Below, piece by piece: positions 57,300 to 64,000 of a stretch of DNA of 64,000 nt. Within the stretch, counting starts at the first letter, position 1. Every line of letters starts with the position of its first letter. The notes beneath the pieces are model-generated. The model searched no databases. It worked only from the letters and a program-made list of their open reading frames with translations, and was not told where the DNA came from. A program made the translations under genes and the position numbers. The stretch comes from Bacteroidales bacterium (GTDB lineage Bacteria; Bacteroidota; Bacteroidia; Bacteroidales; UBA10428), in contig JAFGIP010000024.1 in NCBI GenBank assembly GCA_016929525.1, positions 21,748 through 85,747 on the forward strand. Direction: 5' to 3'.

Positions 57300-57854
57300 A
57301 TGCTAACACAAAACAACAGCGATACCATCTTAAACTTTAAAGGGCCGATGAGTTTTGATACTATTAGCGATCTGATTCATTCCCTGAAAGAGCAAATGAA
57401 ATTACGTAAGGTAAGATCAGGTATCTATAAAAAGATACTAACGGTTATGATAGAATCGCTTGAAAATGTTATTCGTTATACAGAACACTTTGAGAATAAT
57501 AAATATATTCTGGAAAATTATCCTCCCGAATTACAAATTTCTTTCGACTATGACGAGTATATTATTGAGACCGCAAATCCAATTTTGAATGATGATATCC
57601 CGGAATTAGACGAAAAATTAAAATTGCTTAATAATTTAGATAAAAAGGAAATAAAAGCATTGTATAAAAATACAATCACAGATGGAAAATTCACCGAAAA
57701 AGGAGGAGCAGGTCTGGGAATAATAGAGATGGCAAAAATTGCAGATAATAAGATTGAATATTCATTTTCAGCAATTAATGAAATGTTTTCATATTTCATA
57801 ATACGAATGATCGTTAAACAGTTTACAGCAAGTAAATCATCAGAAACCACATAA
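57300..57854 (+). CDS. siaB: SiaB family protein kinase (DUF6272)
   Basis: The 184-aa protein resembles the SiaB kinase, a GHKL-fold protein that phosphorylates SiaC. It has the N-terminal NFKGPMSFDTISDLIHSLKEQM segment, an N-box-like helix (MIESLENVIRYTEHF, with Glu and Asn), and a glycine-rich ATP-lid sequence (KGGAGLGIIEMAKIA). There is no membrane helix. Its expected partners, a SpoIIE phosphatase and a SiaC protein, lie at 5.6-8.3 kb. Nothing in its immediate context (rnhA, an FtsX-type permease) has a known link. The symbol is by homology. Confidence 0.85.
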   Translation: MLTQNNSDTILNFKGPMSFDTISDLIHSLKEQMKLRKVRSGIYKKILTVMIESLENVIRYTEHFENNKYILENYPPELQISFDYDEYIIETANPILNDDIPELDEKLKLLNNLDKKEIKALYKNTITDGKFTEKGGAGLGIIEMAKIADNKIEYSFSAINEMFSYFIIRMIVKQFTASKSSETT

Positions 57855-58009
57855 TTGTATATTGTCTCTTGTTCTAATATACGTCTCCGTACATAAATTG
57901 TCCAATAACGCACACCTGGTATTGTGTATCAATTTTATTAATCTATTGAATACCTTTCATTTAGGATGCATGGCTTGAATATTGGAAAAGCATCAATTAT
58001 TTTTAAAGC

Positions 58010-60433
58010 ATGTTAAAAAATTTTATCATTATTACCATCAGGAGTCTGGCTACTCAAAAAATATATTCAATCATAAATATACTTGGACTGGCTGTTGGTA
58101 TGGCAAGTGCTTTGTTAATTGCAATATATGTTGTTCATGAACTTGGTTACGATAAATTTCATAAAAATACAGACCAATTATACAGAGTTACTGTTCAAGG
58201 AGAATTAAAAGGTATTGATACGGATATTGCAGTAACTTCACCTCCAATGGCCAAAACTCTTATGGCTGAATATGATCCGGTTAAGGAAGCAACAAGGGTT
58301 GCAAGATTTGGGGCATGGCTGATTTCTAATAATGATGTTAGCTTTAACGAAGATGAATTCCTTTTTGCCGATCCTAATTTTTTTAAATTATTCTCTTTTC
58401 GTTTTATTGAGGGGAATCCTGATAGTGCTCTTGTTAAACCACGAAGTTTGGTACTAACTCAGAAAGCTGCTAAAAAATATTTTGGGGACGAATCGCCGGT
58501 TGGTAAAAAACTGAAAATTGAAAATGAAAAGGAATTTTATACTGTTACAGGTTTGTTGGAAGATATTCCTTCAAACTCGCATATAAAGTTCGAAGTACTT
58601 GGGTCCTTGGTTACTTTCGAGAAATATCTTAAGGATATTTGGGTGAGTCATAATATGTATACTTATATCTTAGTAGATAGGAAAGCTGATTTAAAGCAGC
58701 TTGAAGAGGATATAAATGGTTTGATTGAAAAATATGTTGCACCACAGGTAGAAGAGTATCTGGGAATAACATATGAGGACTTCCTTGGGCAGCAAAATTC
58801 TTTGTCTTATCATCTACAGTCTGTAAAAAGTATTCACCTATATTCTGATCTTGACAATGAACTGGAGGCAAACGGGAAAGCTTTATATGTTTATGCTTTT
58901 AGTATAATAGCAATACTTATTTTATTGATCGCCTGTTTAAATTTTATGAATCTTTCAACAGCCAACTCTGCTAACAGGGCACGCGAGGTTATTCTTAGAA
59001 AGGTTATCGGTTCGGAACGAAGAGTTTTGATTTTACAATTTATCACTGAATCGATACTTTTCAGTTTTTTCGCACTGGCACTGGCTTTATTATTTGCTGA
59101 AATCGCCATGCCATATTTCAACCGTTATCTTGAAATCGATTTACGATTTAATGTTTTAAGTAATTTACCTTCGATAACCATAATAGTTTTATCAACATTT
59201 CTTTTAGGATTACTTGCTGGCAGCTATCCTGCTTTTTTCATTTCTTCGTACGAACCGGTTAAAGTATTACACGGAGAATTAAATAAAGGAATAAAGAATC
59301 GCCGGATACGATCAGTATTCGTAATATTTCAATTTTTTATTTCTATGCTGATAATTATTATGTCTCTTGTTGTATTTGCACAGGTTGAATTCATGCTAAG
59401 CAAAGAACTTGGATTTGTAAAGGAAAGGGTAGTTGTAATTAGAAGACCAGATGCCCTGAAAGAACGAATAGATGATTTTAAAAAGGAAATATTAAGACAT
59501 CCAAATATTGAATCAGTTACGAATTCCAATTCAATTCCCGGCCGCGATTTTATTTCATCAACTTATATTGTTGAAAATAATGCTAAGCGAGACAATATTG
59601 TGATGAACCAGATTTTTGTTAATTATGATTTTCGGGAAGCTTTTGGTCTCAGAATGGTTGAAGGCAGATTTTTTTCATCATCAATCGCTTCTGATTCATT
59701 TGCATGTGTGCTGAATGAAACAGCTGCCAGGGGAATAGATATTGATTCAGTTGTTGGGAGTAATATAGAAATGCCCGGCTTTATGAGAAAGTTGGGAAGA
59801 TCGTTTAAAGTAATAGGCATCGTAAAAGATTTTCACTACGAATCGGTAGATAAAGCTATTGAACCTCTTGTGATTTCATTAATGCCGGGTAACTGGGAGG
59901 GTTACCTCATTGTGAGACTTAGTACTATAGGGATAGAGAAATCAGTAAGCTTTCTGGAAGAAACCTGGGATAAATATGAAACAGGTTATCCGTTTGTGTA
60001 TTTCTTTTTAGATAAAGATTTTGATCGAAATTATAAGTCGGTGATCAGAACAGGAAGAGTATTGTTTATTTTTGCAATTCTATCGGTATTTGTTGCATGT
60101 CTTGGTTTATTTGGACTGGTATCTTTTACTACAAATCAAAGAACAAGAGAAATTGGATTGAGGAAAGCAGTAGGTGCAAATGTATATCAAATAATGTATT
60201 TGCTGTTAAAAGAGACTGTTGTACTTATTTTTATGGCCACAATTATGGCATGGGGGACAGCTTACATGTTTTCCAAAATCTGGTTGGAAGATTTTAATTC
60301 CAGAATTACATTATCTCCGTCTTATTTTGTCTATGCGGCTTTTATAGTTTTAGTATTATCTGTGGTGGTAGTAATTTATCAGTGTATTACGGCATCGCAA
60401 CGTCAACCAGGACAGGCGTTAAAGGCTGAATGA
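58010..60433 (+). CDS. FtsX/MacB-type ABC transporter permease
   Basis: The 807-aa inner-membrane protein has the duplicated layout of long MacB-family permeases: an N-terminal helix (residues about 20-42) and MacB periplasmic core, an FtsX domain near residues 285-430 (LIACLNFMNLSTANSANRAREVI-type segment), a second periplasmic domain, and a C-terminal FtsX domain (ILSVFVACLGLFGLVSF, then NQRTREIGLRKAVGA). Such permeases usually work in efflux, lipoprotein handling or antimicrobial-peptide response with an LolD-like ATPase. No ATPase gene is adjacent, so the partner is elsewhere. It converges on modD with a 28-bp gap. Confidence 0.93.
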   Translation: MLKNFIIITIRSLATQKIYSIINILGLAVGMASALLIAIYVVHELGYDKFHKNTDQLYRVTVQGELKGIDTDIAVTSPPMAKTLMAEYDPVKEATRVARFGAWLISNNDVSFNEDEFLFADPNFFKLFSFRFIEGNPDSALVKPRSLVLTQKAAKKYFGDESPVGKKLKIENEKEFYTVTGLLEDIPSNSHIKFEVLGSLVTFEKYLKDIWVSHNMYTYILVDRKADLKQLEEDINGLIEKYVAPQVEEYLGITYEDFLGQQNSLSYHLQSVKSIHLYSDLDNELEANGKALYVYAFSIIAILILLIACLNFMNLSTANSANRAREVILRKVIGSERRVLILQFITESILFSFFALALALLFAEIAMPYFNRYLEIDLRFNVLSNLPSITIIVLSTFLLGLLAGSYPAFFISSYEPVKVLHGELNKGIKNRRIRSVFVIFQFFISMLIIIMSLVVFAQVEFMLSKELGFVKERVVVIRRPDALKERIDDFKKEILRHPNIESVTNSNSIPGRDFISSTYIVENNAKRDNIVMNQIFVNYDFREAFGLRMVEGRFFSSSIASDSFACVLNETAARGIDIDSVVGSNIEMPGFMRKLGRSFKVIGIVKDFHYESVDKAIEPLVISLMPGNWEGYLIVRLSTIGIEKSVSFLEETWDKYETGYPFVYFFLDKDFDRNYKSVIRTGRVLFIFAILSVFVACLGLFGLVSFTTNQRTREIGLRKAVGANVYQIMYLLLKETVVLIFMATIMAWGTAYMFSKIWLEDFNSRITLSPSYFVYAAFIVLVLSVVVVIYQCITASQRQPGQALKAE

Positions 60434-60461
60434 CCCTTTGTTCATCATATATCAACTTATA

Positions 60462-61316
60462 TTATAAATCGAATACAGGTTCTATATTAATATTCAGGTC
60501 AATTGGTTCACCATAATATGGCCATGAACTAACAATTATATCTACTCCGGTAGCCGCATATTCTTGGATATTAAACAAATCGATGTTTCCACCTGCAATA
60601 AGTTTAATGCCGGGCGATTCTTTTTTGATGTCGTTAACAAGTTTGTTTAAATCGTTAACCGGGATTTTATCAAACTGTATTGCATCGATCTGTGTTTTGG
60701 CCAGCTGCATAGCATCTTTAACATTTTTTACTTCTACTGTAATACTTCTTCCTGCGGCTCTTAATTTAATTTCAGAAATTTTACTGATGAAGTTATTAAG
60801 TCCTCCCAGAAATTTAATATGGTTATCGAAAATCAGGATTGTATCTGATAAACCTAACCTGTGTACATGACCTCCACCTATACGAATTGCTTTAACAGTT
60901 AATTTCTTGGTAAACGGAATTGTTTTGCGTGTTGTCAGAACTGATATTTCAGGAGATACATTTTTAGCTGCATCAACAAGCTGTTTGGTTCTTGTAGCAA
61001 TTCCAGATGCAAATTCAATAAGGTTTGAAGTTGTACGCCAGATTGCATGAATGTTATTGGCTAGTCCTTCACCTTCAAGAAACTTTATTCCTTCACCAAT
61101 ATGTTCACCTGAAATAGATATTAGCGTAGGATTGATTTTAAACTTTTCAAATATTTTCAGTACTTCTTCAGTACCACAAATTAATGTTTCCTGCCTTGTT
61201 GTGTACGATATCCTGGCAACCTTTGTTCCTAGCTTAACGGACAGTGAGGTTAAGTCATAATAAGGAATATCTTCATTAATAAGTTGGTCTATTTCTGAAT
61301 CTGTAAAGTAGATCAT
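60462..61316 (-). CDS. modD: ModD-like pyrophosphorylase (NadC superfamily)
   Basis: The 284-aa protein belongs to the quinolinate phosphoribosyltransferase fold but follows the ModD subfamily: MIYFTDSEIDQLINEDIPYYDLTS, SNLIEFASGIATRTKQLV, TTRKTIPFTKKLTVKA, GGGHVHRLGLSDTILIF, and AGGNIDLFNIQEYAATGVD. ModD is named for its place in some molybdate-transport operons; its reaction is unproven. Here there is no modABC gene around it. It could instead be mistaken for NadC, but the ModD start and the HRLGLSD segment argue for ModD. Confidence 0.85.
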   Translation of the reverse strand: MIYFTDSEIDQLINEDIPYYDLTSLSVKLGTKVARISYTTRQETLICGTEEVLKIFEKFKINPTLISISGEHIGEGIKFLEGEGLANNIHAIWRTTSNLIEFASGIATRTKQLVDAAKNVSPEISVLTTRKTIPFTKKLTVKAIRIGGGHVHRLGLSDTILIFDNHIKFLGGLNNFISKISEIKLRAAGRSITVEVKNVKDAMQLAKTQIDAIQFDKIPVNDLNKLVNDIKKESPGIKLIAGGNIDLFNIQEYAATGVDIIVSSWPYYGEPIDLNINIEPVFDL

Positions 61317-61410
61317 AGTTTGAAGTATTATTTCTTATTGAATTTACGAAAGATTTTTAATACAACCATTATTATTGATTTGATTAATATAAAAGATTGA
61401 AAAGCGAAAA

Positions 61411-61444
61411 AAAGAGGCTAATAATATTATTATATAGCCTCTTT
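61411..61444 (-). terminator. Terminator of the SSS symporter operon
   Basis: A perfect 10-bp stem, AAAGAGGCTA at 61411-61420 with TAGCCTCTTT at 61435-61444, is followed on the minus strand by T-rich sequence. It lies 27 bp past the small membrane-protein gene. Confidence 0.82.
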
Positions 61445-61470
61445 AGGGTAGAATTTATTTTATTTAAATA

Positions 61471-61683
61471 TTACTTCTTGTCTTTTGGTTTAATAACAAG
61501 ATTGGAAAACAGTAGCATAATACTTCCAAATACCAACATAAATAATCCTGACCAAAGGTTTATATTAGTATTTAATGATAAAGTATACATTTCATCACCA
61601 TTGGTTGTTAATCCAAAAATTGTAAGTATAATTCCAAAAATAGCGAACATCAATCCGATAGGTATTTTAATATCTAATCCCAT
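61471..61683 (-). CDS. Small two-helix membrane protein next to the SSS symporter
   Basis: The 70-aa protein has two hydrophobic helices (KIPIGLMFAIFGIILTIFGL and LWSGLFMLVFGSIMLLF) and a basic tail ending KPKDKK. It follows the symporter gene by 18 bp and precedes the shared terminator, so it is a real gene of that operon. Small proteins of this kind often accompany SSS transporters in Bacteroidota and may be accessory subunits. No catalytic motif is present. Confidence 0.8.
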   Translation of the reverse strand: MGLDIKIPIGLMFAIFGIILTIFGLTTNGDEMYTLSLNTNINLWSGLFMLVFGSIMLLFSNLVIKPKDKK

Positions 61684-61701
61684 TGTTTAAGTATTTATTG
61701 A

Positions 61702-63414
61702 TTACCAGAAAATAATTGTTAAAATAAGTGCTATAATTCCTACTATCCATGCCATAGCAGCGGGACGCTGGAACCAGAGTTTACTATCGTCGATAGTCTT
61801 TGGTGTTAGCTGATAAACAAGTCCTTTAAGCTGTGCGTCTGTTTTTGTGCGTTTGGTAGCATAGGAAATAATTAATGTTGCAGTAAGTGCAACAGAGAAG
61901 GCAACGATGGCTATTGCAAAATTCTGAGCCATTTCACTTGGGAATTCTCTTATAACGGTTCCGGCCCAACCTCCTTTAACAAGACTTGTTGCACCAACAG
62001 GGGCAGTGAACCCGTGAACAACTGCTGCAGATAACGTTCCAGAGAGCAGCCCCCAGAAAGCACCATGGCCGGTTGTTCGTTTTGTGAACATTCCCAACAG
62101 GAATGCCGCAAACAGCGGAGCATTAATAAATGCAAATATCAACTGCAGAAAATCCATCACATTATTGAACATGGCTGCTACATAAGCAGTAAGTATACTT
62201 ACTGTAACTCCAACAATTGTAGTTATCCTGCCTACCCTCAGATAATGATTATCCGATTTGCCAGGCACAATGTAGCTCTGATAAATATCGTATGTCCAAA
62301 CCGTATTAAATGCTGTTACGTTACCTGCCATACCACTCATGAACGAAGCTAACAGTGCAGTGAGTCCCAGTCCAAGAACTCCCGTCGGCAGGTATCTCTT
62401 AAGTAACATTGGAATTACCATATCGTAATCATAACCTGCGCCTTTTAAAGGGATATTAAATAACTCATCTCCCATATTTATGAGTGCAATTGCAATTACG
62501 CCTGGAATGATAACCAGGAATGGAATGAACATTTTTGGAATTGCTCCAATTAAAGGCGTTTTACGGGCAGCACTCATAGAACCTGCCGCCATTGCACGCT
62601 GCACTACTAAGAAGTTGGTACACCAGTATCCAAATGAAAGTACAAAGCCAAGTCCCATTACAATTCCTATCACACCACCCATAGGGTGCGATGAACTGAT
62701 ATTTTTCCAGGAATGTTGGAATCCGGCAGTGGCAGGATCTAAAGCTAATTTTTCAACCATTCCGTCCCAGCCACCAATGTGCACAAGGCCAAGAATAACC
62801 AGCGGAAGGAATCCTATGACAATAAGGAAGAACTGCAATACTTCATTGTATATTGCTGAGCTGAGACCACCCAGGTATGTGTAGATTAAAACAATTACAG
62901 CCGACACTACCAGATACAGATCAAATTCCGTGAATGGGCCCAGTTCAAAATGAATCGGGAGTAGAACTTTTGCAAGAACAGCTAAAGCATACATTGAGAT
63001 ACCTGATGCAAATATGGTCATTACAGCAAAAGAGAAAGCATTGAATCCACGTGTTTTTTCATCGAATCTGAGTTTAAGATATTCAGGTACTGAACGAGCT
63101 TTGGATCCATAATAGAACGGCATCATAAAAATTGCCAGAAATATCATGGCAGGAATAGCACCAATCCAGTAAAAGTGAACTGTGGCCATACCATATTTGG
63201 CACCCGAAGCGGCCATACCAATTACCTCAAGTGCTCCCAGATTAGCCGAAATAAAAGCAAGACCTGTGACCCAGGCAGGTAATGAACGGCCTGCTTCAAG
63301 AAATGCAGTTGCATCACTCATATACTTTTTAAGTGCCCATCCTATTCCGAGCACGAAAATAAAATAGATCAGTATAATCGTCCAATCTATCCACGTTAAT
63401 GAAAAACTTTCCAT
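61702..63414 (-). CDS. Sodium:solute symporter (SSS family)
   Basis: The 570-aa protein has about 14 membrane helices and matches the SGLT-like branch of the sodium/solute symporters. Features include SVPEYLKLRFDEKTRGFNAF (the SSS signature region), YTYLGGLSSAIYNEVLQFF, FGYWCTNFLVVQRAMAAGSM, and GLTALLASFMSGMAGNVTAF. The SGLT-like similarity suggests a sugar or related solute, but the substrate cannot be fixed from sequence. It is first in a two-gene operon with the small membrane protein. Confidence 0.94.
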   Translation of the reverse strand: MESFSLTWIDWTIILIYFIFVLGIGWALKKYMSDATAFLEAGRSLPAWVTGLAFISANLGALEVIGMAASGAKYGMATVHFYWIGAIPAMIFLAIFMMPFYYGSKARSVPEYLKLRFDEKTRGFNAFSFAVMTIFASGISMYALAVLAKVLLPIHFELGPFTEFDLYLVVSAVIVLIYTYLGGLSSAIYNEVLQFFLIVIGFLPLVILGLVHIGGWDGMVEKLALDPATAGFQHSWKNISSSHPMGGVIGIVMGLGFVLSFGYWCTNFLVVQRAMAAGSMSAARKTPLIGAIPKMFIPFLVIIPGVIAIALINMGDELFNIPLKGAGYDYDMVIPMLLKRYLPTGVLGLGLTALLASFMSGMAGNVTAFNTVWTYDIYQSYIVPGKSDNHYLRVGRITTIVGVTVSILTAYVAAMFNNVMDFLQLIFAFINAPLFAAFLLGMFTKRTTGHGAFWGLLSGTLSAAVVHGFTAPVGATSLVKGGWAGTVIREFPSEMAQNFAIAIVAFSVALTATLIISYATKRTKTDAQLKGLVYQLTPKTIDDSKLWFQRPAAMAWIVGIIALILTIIFW

Positions 63415-63798
63415 ATCAATTATATTTCAGATTAGTGTTAAAAATTTTAGTTAGAATTTTTGTTGAAAGGATAAAAATAGTCATTCTCATTAATTCCCAT
63501 TATAATGAACCAACAAACTTAGCATTGTCATAGAAAAATCATGTGTAATAATGTTCAAATAATACAGATAAATATGCAAACGTCAATACTTACAAAAAAT
63601 CAGGTACTTCTAAAGGACAATAAACATAATCATGTATCAGGATTTGTATTATTTATAATCGCAGTTAATCTAAAAATGATAAAATCAAAAAAACAGCAAC
63701 AAAATAAAAATAAAAAAGCAGATTGTAATAAAACAACTTGCCTTTATACATGGTTTATTGAGCAACATGTTTGCATTTTTTTGAAAGAGATAATTTCC
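63415..63798. other. AT-rich gap between the symporter operon and tRNA-Cys
   Basis: The gap of 410 bp up to the tRNA holds the symporter -7 box (63514-63521) and, at its right end, the tRNA promoter. An open frame at 63541-63819 (92 aa) is made of AT-rich, Lys/Asn-rich sequence with no recognisable domain and is not counted as a gene. No repeat or RNA motif was recognised. Confidence 0.5.
63514..63521 (-). promoter_or_regulatory. -7 box upstream of the symporter operon
   Basis: The minus strand reads TAAGTTTG, the same exact -7 motif as before groS, about 100 bp ahead of the symporter start. No clear -33 element was found. Confidence 0.4.
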
Positions 63799-63806
63799 TA
63801 TCTTTG
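63799..63806 (+). promoter_or_regulatory. -7 box of tRNA-Cys
   Basis: TATCTTTG, followed by C, is a perfect match to the extended Bacteroidota -7 box and lies 18 bp before the mature tRNA. A T-rich stretch with TTG at 63781-63783 is upstream, 15 bp away. Confidence 0.6.
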
Positions 63807-63824
63807 CAAGCCAAATTAAGGAAT

Positions 63825-63895
63825 GGTCGCGTGGCCGAGTGGCTAGGCAGAGGTCTGCAAAACCTTGTACGGCGGTTCGAATCCGCCCGTGACCT
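63825..63895 (+). tRNA. tRNA-Cys (GCA)
   Basis: A complete 71-nt cloverleaf: acceptor stem 63825-63831 with 63888-63894 (one G-U pair), anticodon stem 63850-63854 with 63862-63866, anticodon GCA at 63857-63859, T arm 63871-63887 with loop TTCGAAT, discriminator T at 63895. The 3' CCA is not encoded. It has its own -7 box and terminator, so it is a single-gene transcript. Confidence 0.96.
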
Positions 63896-63902
63896 CAGAG
63901 AG

Positions 63903-63930
63903 AAGACTCACCAGGAGGTGAGTCTTTTAT
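63903..63930 (+). terminator. Terminator of tRNA-Cys
   Basis: AAGACTCACC at 63903-63912 and GGTGAGTCTT at 63917-63926 form a perfect 10-bp stem with a 4-base loop, followed by a T-rich run. Confidence 0.88.
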
Positions 63931-63951
63931 TTTTCTTGGAAATAATTCTGA

Positions 63952-64000
63952 GGGCGGATGAGAACCGTTCGAACCGAGTCTCCCGATGAAATGAGGGAGA
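63952..64000. repeat. Inverted partial copy of the tRNA-Cys T arm, then a hairpin, at the window end
   Basis: Bases 63952-63967 match the reverse complement of the tRNA T arm (63873-63888) at 14 of 16 positions, and 63968-63976 repeat the TTCGAACCG part exactly. TCTCCC at 63979-63984 then pairs with GGGAGA at 63995-64000. The window ends here, so what follows is unknown; an attachment-site remnant or a second structured element are both possible. Confidence 0.4.

Noticed and set aside
63541..63819. 92-aa open frame before tRNA-Cys
   Set aside because: Lys/Asn-rich low-complexity translation from AT-rich spacer, running into the tRNA promoter.
63771..63989. 72-aa open frame across tRNA-Cys
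   Set aside because: It is a translation of the tRNA and its terminator, a common artefact.

Overview
The window is a contiguous piece of chromosome from a low-GC member of the phylum Bacteroidota, most likely the Bacteroidales/Marinilabiliales side. The grounds are SprA (2,501 aa, the type IX secretion translocon), type A T9SS C-terminal sorting domains, a Bacteroidota-type LptE, DUF4837 and GSCFA proteins, an SDR-type threonine dehydrogenase, an S46 dipeptidyl-peptidase, and several promoters matching the phylum's -7 consensus TAnnTTTG. Most of it is ordinary core genome. No phage, transposase, CRISPR array or complete mobile element was seen.

Layout. 1-8.3 kb: the 3' part of infB, a MITE-like inverted-repeat element, queG, a YjbQ protein, a decaying alpha/beta hydrolase, a GSCFA protein, then a TPR-SpoIIE-receiver phosphatase followed by a SiaC-type phosphoprotein. 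8.4-16 kb: an OmpL47-repeat surface protein and a cupin, then on the minus strand groS-groL and the operon sigma-54 activator - lptE - TPR protein - secG. 16-24.6 kb: Kdo genes kdsB and waaA around two tandem superoxide dismutases (one Fe-type, one Mn-type by sequence), an HD hydrolase, a T9SS cargo protein, and the threonine-to-glycine pair tdh-kbl. 24.7-34.7 kb: gltX, tatD, tcdA, two methyltransferases, a GAF histidine kinase, a beta-carbonic anhydrase, an orphan T9SS sorting-domain remnant, a GH3 glycosidase and an unknown protein. 34.9-51.3 kb, all on the plus strand: envelope and housekeeping genes (M23 peptidase, dxr, rseP, tatA, mltD, DUF4837, pdxA, ruvA, sprA, gcvH). 51.3-64 kb: a small RHH-like protein, a flippase, rnhB, a DPP7-type peptidase, marC, rnhA, a SiaB-type kinase, an FtsX-type permease, an orphan modD, an SSS symporter with a small membrane partner, and tRNA-Cys.

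How genes work together. kdsB, waaA and lptE serve LPS synthesis and export; dxr feeds isoprenoids; rseP, the M23 peptidase, mltD and tatA serve the cell envelope; sprA secretes CTD-bearing cargo such as the protein at 21.2 kb. The phosphatase and SiaC homologue at 5.6-8.3 kb and the SiaB homologue at 57.3 kb look like the three parts of one partner-switching module, split by about 49 kb.

The points most worth a second look are the split Sia module with a receiver fused to the phosphatase, the hydrolase that has lost its nucleophile and carries a G8-tract frameshift, the headless T9SS sorting domain next to the GH3 gene, the methyltransferase whose coding sequence runs upstream of any normal start codon, and the orphan ModD. 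I did not find a clearly new multi-gene defence or metabolic system here.
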